Below are positions 46,768 to 56,531 of a stretch of DNA of 64,000 nucleotides, in pieces; within the stretch, counting starts at the first letter, position 1; each line of letters begins with the position of its first letter. The position numbers and the translations under genes are program-made. The notes under the pieces were generated by a model. That model ran no database searches and was not told the DNA's origin. It saw only the letters and a program-made list of their open reading frames with translations. Source of the stretch: Mixta gaviniae (GTDB lineage: Bacteria; Pseudomonadota; Gammaproteobacteria; Enterobacterales; Enterobacteriaceae); contig NZ_CP026377.1 in assembly GCF_002953195.1 (NCBI RefSeq), forward strand, positions 4,030,001-4,094,000. The letters are read 5' to 3'.

Positions 46768-48288
46768 TTACTTCATAGCTTTATTTGCAACAGCATTAGC
46801 TCCAGCCTCTCCCAACTTACCTCCAGAGCTTTCAGCTTTTGCTGTTCCTTGCTGATATGCTGAGCTTAAAGCATTCCCGATGGTAACTCCTGCCCATGAT
46901 AATGCCCCTAACCAAACAGCAGGAAGTACCAGAAACATAGTGCCCATAACCAGATTCATAATAAGGTCATCTGAGCTGTTCTGCAGTCCCGCCATATTGA
47001 ACCGACTGTGTGTATCCGAACTGTACAACGCGGTTAACAGCCAGCTGTCGAGCCAGCGCGCCAGTTCCCACCAGAATGTCAGGAAGTTAAGAGCAAACAT
47101 CACAAAGGTCAGCGTAATAACGGTTTTGAATTCGTAGGCCGCAAATGCCAGGATCAGCGGCAGCATGACATATATTGCCATCAGCAGGATGGCCTGCACC
47201 ATTGGCAGCGCCTGTCGCATCGCATCGAACGCCGGGAACGCGGCCAGACTGCCGAGGGCCGTACCGCCAATGGAGGCCACGCGCGCCGCGGCATTATCCA
47301 GGGTAAAATCGGCATTGCCGCCATAGCCGGCATACACGTGACCATTCTGTGAGACAGTCAGGCTTTCCGGGCTTACCAGACGACGGATGACGGCTTCCTG
47401 ATAGTCACTGTCGTTAAAGCCTGACATTTTCATTGCGGCCGAGATACGCAGCCACATATCGGGGTCGGCCTGATCTTTCACCCGCGCTTTCAGTCCTGTG
47501 TCCGTACTGCTCCACCACTCGCTGCAGGTGGGATAGCCTCCTCTTCCGGTATTGGGCCGGCCACTGTCCCGGCTGTCAGACCATGGGAACGCAGCCCGGG
47601 GCAGTTTGGACTGCAACGAAGGATAGTACCGGCTCAGGAATGTACTGCTGCCAATCCATTCGATATCACGCAGCGTAGTTTTGTCCTTTGTCTGGCCCTG
47701 ATCCTGTTGCTTCCACAGATACAGCGCAACCGAATAGCAGTCGTTGGTGAAGTCCTGCAGTTCCTGCGCCAGCGCTTTGTTGTCGATACGCGTATGCTGC
47801 ACTTCAAAGCGGATCTGCCGCATGTCAGGGCGGCAGGGAATGGTCGCCACGGCCGCCTGGGTTACCCCTTTCGAGAGTTTATGAATCAGCACCCACCACA
47901 CCGGTGCTGCGGCCGTCTGGTCGTTGAGACTGGTGACCACGCCGGCATACCCGCTTTCATCCGGCGCTTTTGGCGTCCACACACCACAGCTCTTTGCCCG
48001 GGTTGTGTCGTACTGCATCGTACTGAGGCTGACATTAATCAGCGGTACGCAGCAGGCAATCATCACCAGGAATCCGGCATACAGCGCGTTCTCGATACGA
48101 GGCAGCGACAGCATCCCCTTGTTGCCTTCATCCTCCCCCTCTTCACGGACTTTGAGCCAGATCCCCACCACCTTAAACGCCAGCGGCAGGACAAAAAGCC
48201 CGGTGCTCAGCAGGACATTCCACAGGCCGTTATTGATCACCCAGCCGAGCAGCGTGAGAAAATACTCAAGATAGCTGTTTGTTGTCAT
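46768..48288 (-). CDS. traG: TraG-N-like conjugative transfer membrane protein
   Basis: A 506-residue polytopic protein with a TraG N-terminal-type domain. Hydrophobic helices lie near residues 10-45, 70-90, and four between about 360 and 460. A periplasmic section in between holds Cys residues (KSCGVW, PTCSEWW). In genomic-island T4SSs this protein closes the cluster and is needed for mating-pair formation, perhaps with a role in stabilisation or exclusion. It is the last gene of the leftward tra operon; a Gly/Ser/Ala tail ends it. Confidence 0.85.
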   Translation of the reverse strand: MTTNSYLEYFLTLLGWVINNGLWNVLLSTGLFVLPLAFKVVGIWLKVREEGEDEGNKGMLSLPRIENALYAGFLVMIACCVPLINVSLSTMQYDTTRAKSCGVWTPKAPDESGYAGVVTSLNDQTAAAPVWWVLIHKLSKGVTQAAVATIPCRPDMRQIRFEVQHTRIDNKALAQELQDFTNDCYSVALYLWKQQDQGQTKDKTTLRDIEWIGSSTFLSRYYPSLQSKLPRAAFPWSDSRDSGRPNTGRGGYPTCSEWWSSTDTGLKARVKDQADPDMWLRISAAMKMSGFNDSDYQEAVIRRLVSPESLTVSQNGHVYAGYGGNADFTLDNAAARVASIGGTALGSLAAFPAFDAMRQALPMVQAILLMAIYVMLPLILAFAAYEFKTVITLTFVMFALNFLTFWWELARWLDSWLLTALYSSDTHSRFNMAGLQNSSDDLIMNLVMGTMFLVLPAVWLGALSWAGVTIGNALSSAYQQGTAKAESSGGKLGEAGANAVANKAMK

Positions 48289-48290
48289 CG

Positions 48291-48629
48291 TCAGGCTCCC
48301 GGACCGGTAAACATCGCGTACTCACACAACGCGATAAAAAGCACACTGACCACACTGATGCGCAGCAGCGGCCGCCGGTATGCCTCCCGAAAACCCGGCG
48401 CATGCCGGATTTTCCAGAGGCCCCAGGCAACAAGCGCATACAGCGCCAGTCGCCACATCAGCCAGCCGTAACGCGTCGACTGCATCCAGCTCCGGAATGC
48501 AGCAGCTTCAGTCGGATGTTTCATGGCGGTGTCAGCCATCATCAGTGAGACCACCATGAACAGCGCCATACAGGCGAGGAAGAAGCCGGCACGGGTCAAG
48601 ACTTTCCTGACAGTCGTTTTATTACGCAT
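48291..48629 (-). CDS. Small conjugation-associated membrane protein
   Basis: A 112-residue protein with predicted helices near residues 13-33, 58-75 and 89-108. The start at 48629 (MRNKTTVRKVLTRAG) is chosen because the frame before it overlaps the upstream gene's end. It lies 2 bp from traG on the same strand. Equivalent small membrane genes occur here in related ICEs, but I cannot name the family. Confidence 0.6.
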   Translation of the reverse strand: MRNKTTVRKVLTRAGFFLACMALFMVVSLMMADTAMKHPTEAAAFRSWMQSTRYGWLMWRLALYALVAWGLWKIRHAPGFREAYRRPLLRISVVSVLFIALCEYAMFTGPGA

Positions 48630-48639
48630 CCTTATTCCC

Positions 48640-50114
48640 TCATTCAGCCGACTGCGGCGCTGCCATCTGGTTGAAGCGACTGTCGGTATTGTCATCGGAC
48701 TGGGTCTGCGGGTTGGTTTCGACGCGCTGATTCTCCCTGTCGATAATGGTCAGCACAGAATTACGTGACAGTTCGCGCTTCATCTCCATCTCGTTTTTCA
48801 GCGCCGCGATTTCCCGATCCAGCGCCTCAATGCGCTGGCCGGCGGTATCAATGGCCTTTGGCTGGGCAGCGGCATTCGGCTCCGACATACCGGTAACCAT
48901 CATGCGACGCATCAGCAGCGCCGTTTCCACCGTGTCAGACATGGCCAGTTCGCCTGCAAGGCGGGCGGTTAGGGCCGCGTTATCCGGATCACGCTGCAGG
49001 GCTTTAATCACGCCGGCCGTCACCGGCAGTCCGCCAGTTTTCAGCTTCGCCAGATTCGCGGCCGTGGGCTTTTCCGTACCGTTGACGAGCCTGACCAGCT
49101 GCTCAGCGTTGGCTTTGGTTGCCTCTTCCAGCAGTGGGGCAAAACCGGTGCCGGCAACGGTCGTACCGGGCTGGTCATCCGCATCACCGCTGGTACATTC
49201 ACTCGCGTTGGCACAGGTGCGCATCGAGCGATCGCCCAGCACCTTCACGGTCATGGCCGCCGCCTCTTCCGCGCTGCCGAATTTAGAGCATGCGCCACCG
49301 TTACAGCTGCTTTCGCCCACGGTCGAATCAGACGTGACGGGCAGACCGTTCATCATGTTGTAGCCGGCAGCGACAAGGTCATGGGTGACACGTATCGCGG
49401 GCTGCCCCGCCCCCCACGTTTTTGGCCGCCAACCCAGTTACTACCTGACGCGCCGCTGGCCTTGCGACCTGCGTCATCAACACGAACTGCGTCAGCATCA
49501 CCGCTGTTTACGATGGATTTGTACTCATCCATCATGGCCTGCTGCGTCCAGTTACTGCTGTCGCTGAAGTCCATCATTTTTTTCGCCATGTTCTGGCAGT
49601 TGAGTTGCGCCTTGTCGAATGACACATTGGCCTGAAGCACGCCGTTGGTGAGCATGTCATACAGACCGGGGTTAGCCCGCTGAATGACCATCGCCGGCAG
49701 ACTGGCCACCGCGCCGGTGGCCCCCTGAATCACGTCGCCCATCAGGTTTTTAAAGCCTGATGTGACGCCGTTGAGCTGGTTGCCGACTGTGGTTTTCAGA
49801 TCAAAATTGCCGCACATCAGGTCACTGCTCCAGCCGGTATTCAGCCCCAGCTTCTGCATATTGCCGCGCGTGGCCGGCTGGGAAATGACCGAGCCGCCGC
49901 CGAGGGTGTAGAACAGTTTGTCCGACACCGCACCATCGACGGACTTGCCGTAACCGATGGCGCTGTTGTTCACCTGCGGCAGGGACATGCCCAGGATGGT
50001 ATTGTCATCATCGGCCGCGTGCGCGCCCGGGAGGACAGTCAGCAGTGAGCCGGTCAGCAGCAGGCTTAAGCGAACGGCTGAAAATGAAGGTGTTTTTTTC
50101 ACGGTTTTCCTCAT
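48640..50114 (-). CDS. Integrating conjugative element protein, PFL_4711 family (one-base frameshift)
   Basis: Periplasmic T4SS protein of the TIGR03755 family, thought to be the TraH-like assembly factor. A signal peptide ends AHAAD. The N-terminal part has FDLKTTVGNQLNG and NCQNMAKKMMDF; the C-terminal part has SSCNGGACSKFGSAEEAA and ends in a coiled-coil-like segment (IEALDREIAALKNEMEM). The frame breaks at 49420-49425, six C where seven would continue VGGQKRGG|AGQPAIRVTHDLVAAGYNMM. One base restored gives 491 residues. It overlaps the PFL_4710-type gene. Confidence 0.85.
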
Positions 50115-51106
50115 CAGATATCAGTGCTGCCCAAAAATTTCTGCCCGCGCTTTTTGCAGCAGCTGTAGGGCTGCCAGAACGCAAAGGCTTCATTGTTATC
50201 GCTCGCGGCGGTATAGCTCCCGTCCGGGAAGACGGCACATGACTGAGTCATGTGGGGAGCCAGCCGCTGCCATTTGTGATTGCGCGTGCCGGTGTTTTCC
50301 GTGACTTCGCCCGGTGGCCAGTACCCGTCATGATGGCTGCCCTGGAGCACCTGATAAACATGGGGCTGCCCGGCGCGGGTGATAATGTCTGCCACACGCT
50401 GCGCCACCACGGCAGAGGCTTTGTCATCATCGGTCTGGCTGATAAACCCCGAACGGGGATAGATGTTGCCCCACATATTGGCTGCTGCCTGACTGCCGAT
50501 TTCCCGCTGGCCGGGCACAAGCGCTTCCGGATACAGGGACTCCGGTACGCCCGTGCGCCAGGCCGCCGAATCCAGCGTACTCAGGAAGTAAGGCATTAAC
50601 GGGGTGGCTGCGGTATCACAGGAATAGCCCGGAATACTGCCGCCAATCAGGGAGGTGGCCGGGTGGCCAATCGCATCGGCATACTTGAAACGCACGGCGG
50701 ACTTGCGCTGGCCGGGATTTTTCATGTCTGCCGGATTGGCTCCTCCGGCAGAAACACCGGAAAGCCCGCTGGTCACGGCACTTTCCAGCCCGCCGGCGGT
50801 CTGGCTGACAAACGCCATTTCCTGCCACGGGTTGCCGCCCGGCGCGACATAGGTCGAAACGACTGCCTGAGGAATGAAGTGGGTGACTTTGACCGACGTG
50901 CGCACCTTGCAGCCAAAGGGGGTGCAGAACAGCCAGTAACAGATGCCACTGACACGCCAGCTGATACAGTTTTGCGATACGGCGCTGGCAATAATCTGCG
51001 CCGTGTTAAGTGCTGCAACAGCTGCCGGCGCGGTTGCCGTACCCAGTACCGTGGCAACCGCCAGCGAGCACACTGTGGTTCTGATGCGGGAAGGTTTTGT
51101 ATTCAC
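50114..51106 (-). CDS. Integrating conjugative element protein, PFL_4710 family
   Basis: A 330-residue secreted TraU-like T4SS protein (TIGR03756). It starts at GTG 51106 (VNTKPSRIRTTVCSLAVATVL), with a signal sequence ending AAVAAL. Many Cys are conserved: QNCISW, GICYWLFCTPFGCKV, SYSCDT and YSCCKKRGQKF. The GTG overlaps the TGA of the preceding gene once that gene's frameshift is corrected. The frame extends further upstream, but that part is antisense-like readthrough of the preceding gene. Confidence 0.85.
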   Translation of the reverse strand: MNTKPSRIRTTVCSLAVATVLGTATAPAAVAALNTAQIIASAVSQNCISWRVSGICYWLFCTPFGCKVRTSVKVTHFIPQAVVSTYVAPGGNPWQEMAFVSQTAGGLESAVTSGLSGVSAGGANPADMKNPGQRKSAVRFKYADAIGHPATSLIGGSIPGYSCDTAATPLMPYFLSTLDSAAWRTGVPESLYPEALVPGQREIGSQAAANMWGNIYPRSGFISQTDDDKASAVVAQRVADIITRAGQPHVYQVLQGSHHDGYWPPGEVTENTGTRNHKWQRLAPHMTQSCAVFPDGSYTAASDNNEAFAFWQPYSCCKKRGQKFLGSTDI

Positions 51107-51500
51107 TGACCACCCCCCGGTTACGCAGGGAAGTGGCCACGTCAACATCCGTGGTGCCGTACACCACATCGCGGTCATCAAACACCACGGCCGGCACTTT
51201 TTTAATGCCCAGTTCCCAGGCCCGGACCACCTGGCGATAGGAATCATTCAGCTGCAGCTGTTTTTGTTGCCAGGCAGATGATGCCATAACCTGCCTGACC
51301 TGTGCTTCGGCCTGCTGCGGGTCTGCAGGCAGTTCCCCGAACATCTCGGCCTGCAGTTGGTCAGGACCATCAAGAAGTACCACCGGCACGTCCGGCGGCA
51401 GATTTGCCGGCAGATGCTGACTGTCGGTGAAGACGACCGTGCCGGCCAGTACGGATGCCGGCAGCAGAGCCGGCAGGAAAACAAGTGAGGTCAGTTTCAT
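51103..51500 (-). CDS. Integrating conjugative element protein, PFL_4709 family (frameshift near end)
   Basis: A small periplasmic protein (TIGR03757) with signal peptide MKLTSLVFLPALLPASVLAG and a TrbC/thioredoxin-like domain ending GIKKVPAVVFDDRDVVYGTTDVDVA. The uncorrected frame runs on into the next gene. A run of six C at 51113-51118 should be seven; then the end is ...LRNRGGGQ-stop, with TGA overlapping the GTG of the next gene. Corrected length is 132 residues, normal for the family. Confidence 0.82.
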
Positions 51501-51722
51501 GAATCGGGGCTCCGTCAGACTGAATCGCCTGACAGCGTGCCCGTGGCCGTTCAAAAAAGCCGCATTAAATTCTATACCCGAACAAAAAAATTAATCAGCG
51601 AATCTGTAGCTTTTGCAGTAGGAAATGATCACAACCATTTAGCTAATGATATAACTACAGACGGTTAAACCCGGCATAAAGTACTAATCTGTAATCATTC
51701 AACTAAATTGCCAGAGGTGATG

Positions 51723-52382
51723 ATGAATATCAGGTATCTGTATGGAAAGGAGAAGATTCTTGGCCCCGTTATCCGCGACGAAGCTCCGATACGACTGTGT
51801 GACCTGACGCATTATTCACGCATGGAAAACGAAAAAATGCGCGATAATGAAATGGAAAAAATTTTCACTCCGGATCGTTATCAAGTTGCTATAAAAATTA
51901 ATGGGCGCACCCTTAACCCTGACGATATGACTGCAGATCCCATGTTTACGCTATCGCCTCGTCATTGTTATTGTATATGTTTGAGTAATCGGCAAGATGA
52001 GCCAGAACTCTATGCTGCTTTTAAAGCTGATATCTGCATCGCATTCGACGTTGATCTCCTCCAAGAAAGACTTTCTCTTTTAGACCACAGATTCCCGGGT
52101 ACTGAAATTAAAGGGAAAGATGTGATCTATTATCATCCAGGAACGGCACCAGACAGCTTCACTCCTGAAGAACTTGTTTTTTTTAAACCAAATATATTTT
52201 CTCATGAAGCAGAGTATAGGATTGCGCTATTTTATCCTCTAAACAAAACAGGGTTTGCATACGAGGGAGGAGTTTTACCTTTCAAAATGGAAGGTGAATC
52301 AATGTTCATGGATATTTCCCATCAGCAAAAAGGATTTATAAGTGAATGCGTTAAGAAGGTTATGCGAAGGAAATCTTCTTGA
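51723..52382 (+). CDS. Hypothetical cargo protein inside the tra operon
   Basis: A 219-residue soluble protein (MNIRYLYGKEKILGP...) on the strand opposite to all surrounding transfer genes and much AT-richer than they are. Start 51723 has AGAGG 5-6 bases upstream. Motifs CYCICLSNRQDEPELYAAFKADICIAFD and FSHEAEYRIALFYPL are loosely like DUF2971-type proteins, but I do not claim membership. Single genes lodged between T4SS genes are often cargo such as defence or entry-exclusion factors. Confidence 0.65.
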   Translation: MNIRYLYGKEKILGPVIRDEAPIRLCDLTHYSRMENEKMRDNEMEKIFTPDRYQVAIKINGRTLNPDDMTADPMFTLSPRHCYCICLSNRQDEPELYAAFKADICIAFDVDLLQERLSLLDHRFPGTEIKGKDVIYYHPGTAPDSFTPEELVFFKPNIFSHEAEYRIALFYPLNKTGFAYEGGVLPFKMEGESMFMDISHQQKGFISECVKKVMRRKSS

Positions 52383-52494
52383 CCTCGTAGTCAATTTTAT
52401 GACGTTACTTAGCAAAAAACCGGCCCTGAGGGCCGGTATGCAATATTGTTATTTTCTTTTTGTAATCATGCCCCTGGTGAAGGCAAGTCTGTAG

Positions 52495-52872
52495 TTATAC
52501 GTCAAGCCCGTTAATCCACAGCATCAGATACACCAGGTCAGCCGAATCCGGCACCGTGATATACCAGCGCGGATGCGCATACTCCTCTTCCTGCGGCCAG
52601 CTCGTCTGTCCCGTCACGGTGATAAGAATATTCACCGCCTGCTTCAGCTTTCCCTCAAGATAGATGGCCACGCTGCTGCTGAGTCCCACCCGGTGCGGGT
52701 GACACGTCATTTTGACCGGCCCGGTCAGGCGCTGCCTGAGCATCGCCCGCAGCCTCACCAGATGCTGATGTGTCGCCGGGAGCACGCCGGGCTCCCCCTG
52801 AGGCGACAGGGTGAAAAGCGCACCGCCACTGTGCTCATGAATGGCGGGTTCAGGGTACTTCAGTGTCATCAT
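52495..52872 (-). CDS. Conjugation-region hypothetical protein
   Basis: A 125-residue soluble protein with no signal or membrane segment. Its ATG at 52872 overlaps the stop of traC (corrected frame) by 4 bp, showing translational coupling to the transfer operon. The sequence has an alpha/beta look (VGLSSSVAIYLEGKLKQAVNILITVTG, YITVPDSADLVYLMLWINGL). No named family is recognised. It is the last gene before the cargo gene at 51723. Confidence 0.65.
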   Translation of the reverse strand: MMTLKYPEPAIHEHSGGALFTLSPQGEPGVLPATHQHLVRLRAMLRQRLTGPVKMTCHPHRVGLSSSVAIYLEGKLKQAVNILITVTGQTSWPQEEEYAHPRWYITVPDSADLVYLMLWINGLDV

Positions 52873-55726
52873 ACCGTGGCAGGCTCCTGTTGTTTATCCG
52901 TCAGACCGCGCAGACGGTCCAGATTCTGCGCGACGCGTTTTGCCGCCTCGAGTTCGCTGCAGTGAAATTCATTCATCAGCGCCCGGCGTTCGGCTTTCTC
53001 TTCTTTTTCCGTCATGCCCAGTGCCAGGAAGAGACTGGGCGGCACGGCACGAAACAGCGCTTCGATCCGTTTCGCCAGCACCACGCCTTCCGTATAACAC
53101 CCCGACAGTTTACTGGCGGAAAGCAGCACCGATTCCTGCTCCGGCGTGAGCGCGCGGAAACGGCTGATATCTTTGACCTCCTCCGGGGCATGGTCAGACA
53201 AATCCACCATTCCGCCATGTTCAGCATTTTTTCGGCAATATCCGGGTAGTCTTTAAGGTTCTGGGTGGCCAGCCACAGCCAGGCACCGAGCTTACGCCAC
53301 ATCTTGACCACCTTCGTCATGTAGGGCGACAGCAGCGGGTTGACCGTCACGATATGCGCCTCATCCACCGTGAAGACAATATCCCGGCCCAGGAACTGGT
53401 CACGCTCCGCGATGTTGTTGATCATGTTGGTCATCGAGACCATGGTCAGGGCCATCTGCGCCTCGTAACCCTCACGCGCCAGATGCCCCAGGTCGACCAG
53501 CGTCACGTCCGCTTCCGGCCACAGCTCCCCTTCGCGGTTGAACAGCTCCGCTTCAAAGCTCCCGGCCTGAGTGAACATGCCCAGGGATTCCGCCATTTCC
53601 GCCGCTTTCGCCTTGCGCTGAGCATTGCGGACATTGATGACGCCCTCATCGTTGTCAGAGGCAATGTCGTACAGCGCCTTCTGCAGGTCAGACGGCAGCA
53701 TCTGCCGCCCTTCCTTATACGTGGCATGTGCCGCCATCAGCAGCGCCTCACGTATCATCGCCCTGTCGGCACGCTTAAGGTCAGCCTCTTCTTTCGGGTC
53801 GCCGCCGGTGATCATCATGCGCGCGGAGATTTCCATTTCACCGAGAACGTCACGCTTGTCATCCTCGCCATCGTCGTCCGTGTCGATATCAGGCAGGTCG
53901 CTCTCATCCACGGCCTGGGCGGCCAGGCCTTCTTCCACCAGTTTGTGAGCATCAGCAAACGGCGGCAGACTGACGCCGCTTCCGGGTTTGACGCTGATTT
54001 TATTCACCGTCAGCCCGAGGCTGTCAAAGAAGTCGGCCAGCAGGCCGAACGAGTTGCCGGCCTCCGCAATAAACAGCCGCGGACGATGGACGGCCATCAG
54101 CTGGGAGAGCGCGGCACACAGCGTGGCCGACTTGCCCGCCCCGGTCGGGCCGAACAACAGCAGATGCGCGTTCTGGGTGCGGTCGAGCTTGTTGAGCGGA
54201 TCGAATGTAAGGGTATCCCCGCCGCGGTTGAAAAAGCTGAAGCCGGGATGCCCCGTGCCGGTTTCCCGCCCGGTTACCGGCAAAAGTCCTGCCAGGTGCT
54301 GAACCCATGTCAGACGGGTATACCAGTGTTTTTTGTCGCTGTCCGGGTTAAAGCACATCGGCAGCGCCCGCAGCCAGCTGTTCAGCGGACCTTCTTCAAA
54401 CTCCGGCCGTACCGGCTGCAGACCGGCCCCTAGCAATACGGTGGACAGCTCCAGCCGCTTGCGCTTCAGGCTGGTCATGTCGTCGCCGCGCAGCAGGAAG
54501 GTGATCCCCGCCCGGTACAGCTTGTGCCGGTTGCCCAGATACTCTTTGACCGTCTTCACATCCTGGCGGACGCGGCCCGACTCGGTATTCTCACCGACCG
54601 CATTTTTCGACAGCCGGTTAAACTGCTCTTCAAGCCGGTCCTGGGGCTGTACCACCACGGTCATGCACACCATGGTCCCTTCCGGAAACATATCCATCAG
54701 GGCATTAATTTTCTTTTCACCCCGGCTTTTCTCGCCGGTCAGGGTGCCCGGCTCCGGCGGTGTACGCAGTTTTTCCACCGCCACCGCGCAGTGCGGCTTG
54801 TTGTCAATCCACCACACGCCGTTTTCCGGGTCTGAAACCGGCGGCGTGAACCACAGGGTTTCGGCAAAATCATTGCTGACCGGCACGGTGCCTTCAGGTG
54901 TCTCGCGCGGGTCTGCGTAAGCAGCCTGCCGATAGAGCGTGGTTTTCTCCACCCAGTCCGGTGACGGATTGAACAGCCGCAGCAGCCAGCCATGCACCTG
55001 CAGGCCGTTCTGCCGGGTGCAGCGGATCCCCGCCCCGCCCAGGGCATTAACGACCCGGTCACACACCTGATTGAGCATCGCCACCGGCGGCATCGGATCC
55101 CGGCTTTTACCAAGCCAGCGATAAACAACCATCCGGGTGCGGCGCTGCTGCCCGCGCCACGGCTGGCCGGTAATCAGCGAGTCAGTAAAAAGTCCCTCAG
55201 GCCGGGAGATACTGCGGATATGGCGCTCCATTTCACCCAGCCAGGCGTCGGTAAACGCCGTGCGCTGTGCATGTGGTTTGACATACCCGCGCAGCCTGTC
55301 CAGGTACGCGTCAGTGTCGTCCTCGTCCTGGCAGAAGAACTGCACGACCCAGGGATTCACGTCATGTTCATCAAAGCTGTCCTGAAGTGCATCCTCAACC
55401 GAGTCCCGGATCTGCTCCAGGCGCTCTTCGGTTCGCCCTTCGGTCGCCACCGGTGTCACATCATAAACGGCCCCCACCGACACGCCGTCATCAAGCAGGA
55501 GACACTGCTCTTCATCGAGAAATTCTGCCCAGGGCAAAAAGTCAATGATGGACGGATTGGCGTGATAAACCTTCTCCTCATCCTGGCGCGTCATTTTCCC
55601 GGGGCGCTTCAGAGGTTGCCGGCCCTTCACGGCCGCGGTCAGGGTTTCATCTGCCTGAACGGACTGGCCGTCATCAACCGGCGTCTGCCGGTCGGTGGAT
55701 TTATTACGCGTAAACAGTGAAAGCAT
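52869..55726 (-). CDS. traC: TraC/VirB4-like T4SS ATPase, PFL_4706 family (one-base frameshift)
   Basis: Conjugation ATPase (TIGR03744) that powers pilus assembly and substrate transfer. Walker A is LLLFGPTGAGKSATL (about residue 515) and Walker B is DIVFTVDEAHIV (about 780). An acidic insert DLPDIDTDDDGEDD lies between them. The frame breaks at 53185-53188, four G (C on the coding strand) where five would continue EWWICLTMP|PEEVKDISRF. One base restored gives 952 residues. It overlaps the lipoprotein gene upstream by 1 bp. Confidence 0.92.
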
Positions 55727-56136
55727 TACAGGGCCTCCGTGCGCTCGCCAGGCATGGCATACTGCGTCTGGCTGTAGAACGGGAACACAGTGCTGTAACC
55801 CGGCACCGGCGTGTTACCGTCTGCCAGATGGGGATACAGGTACATCACCATGTCGGGGTTGGGCAGCCGGGGAAACTGCTGGGTGATTTCGCTTTCCTGA
55901 GTACGGCTGTAGCTGCGGTCGGCCTGCGCGTCCGCCTGCGTTTCGCTGCCCGTCAGCGGGCGTCGCAGCGTGTCGCGGGCCGCCGCAGACTGGCGGGAAG
56001 TACTGCCGCCACCGTCCGCCCCGTTCCACAGTTCAAGCATGGTGTTATCGCCCGCCGGCAGCATTTCCTCTTTGGAGGTTGAGCAGCCGCTGAGCATTAC
56101 ACAGCTCAGGGCCAGAATGAAAACCGTTCTGTACAT
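55726..56136 (-). CDS. Conjugative transfer region lipoprotein (TIGR03751 type)
   Basis: A 136-residue lipoprotein: MYRTVFILALSCVMLSGCSTSKEE with lipobox LSGC. The mature part contains NTMLELWNGADGGG and PRLPNPDMVMYLYPHLADGNTPVPGYSTVFPFY, the pattern of TIGR03751 lipoproteins, which occupy a VirB7/TraV-like place in the T4SS core. The start at 56136 is chosen for the signal peptide. It overlaps traC by 1 bp. Confidence 0.85.
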   Translation of the reverse strand: MYRTVFILALSCVMLSGCSTSKEEMLPAGDNTMLELWNGADGGGSTSRQSAAARDTLRRPLTGSETQADAQADRSYSRTQESEITQQFPRLPNPDMVMYLYPHLADGNTPVPGYSTVFPFYSQTQYAMPGERTEAL

Positions 56137-56531
56137 TACCGGTATCTCCTTTGTGAGGCGGCCGGATCGTAACCGCCGCAGATAAAAACGAACGCACTGA
56201 CATTCAGCAGGTGCCCCAGCTCCCGTAATGTCATACGCGGGCAGTAAAGCCGGCGCGGGATTTTCGGGCTGCGCCACGAAACGGCACACTCCCGGGCACT
56301 GAGCGGCAGGGAGAACCTGCCGATATCCAGTAAAAGCTGGCCATTGCGCCAGCGCAGTAAAGGTGCGCCGGCAGGCAACAGCGCGACGGGTCGCAGCAAC
56401 AGAACCGCAGAAGACGCAGGGATCACGTCAATATGCCAGCCTGCCCCGTCGCTGAACATCCAGCACACGGATGAAAGAGGGAAAAACGTTATCTGTCCCG
56501 CCATGGCCGTGTACTCAGTCCAGTCCGCCAT
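56136..56531 (-). CDS. Small conjugation-associated protein, unrecognised
   Basis: A protein of about 131 residues between the TraB-like gene and the lipoprotein gene, with overlapping ends on both sides. It contains a hydrophobic stretch (AVLLLRPVALLPAGAPLLRW) and the segment PRRLYCPRMTLRELGHLLNVSAFVF. The exact start is uncertain: ATG 56531 (used here) overlaps the previous gene by 17 bp, and ATG 56504 does not. Its tight packing in the operon argues it is real. Confidence 0.55.
   Translation of the reverse strand: MADWTEYTAMAGQITFFPLSSVCWMFSDGAGWHIDVIPASSAVLLLRPVALLPAGAPLLRWRNGQLLLDIGRFSLPLSARECAVSWRSPKIPRRLYCPRMTLRELGHLLNVSAFVFICGGYDPAASQRRYR

Noticed and set aside
50114..51247. A longer PFL_4710-type protein starting upstream at 51247
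   Set aside because: The extra N-terminus lies inside the preceding gene and lacks a signal peptide; GTG at 51106 starts a good signal peptide and overlaps the corrected stop.
53354..54433. A 359-codon plus-strand frame opposite traC
   Set aside because: It is the complement of traC coding sequence, with no RBS and atypical composition (very rich in H, R and Q).
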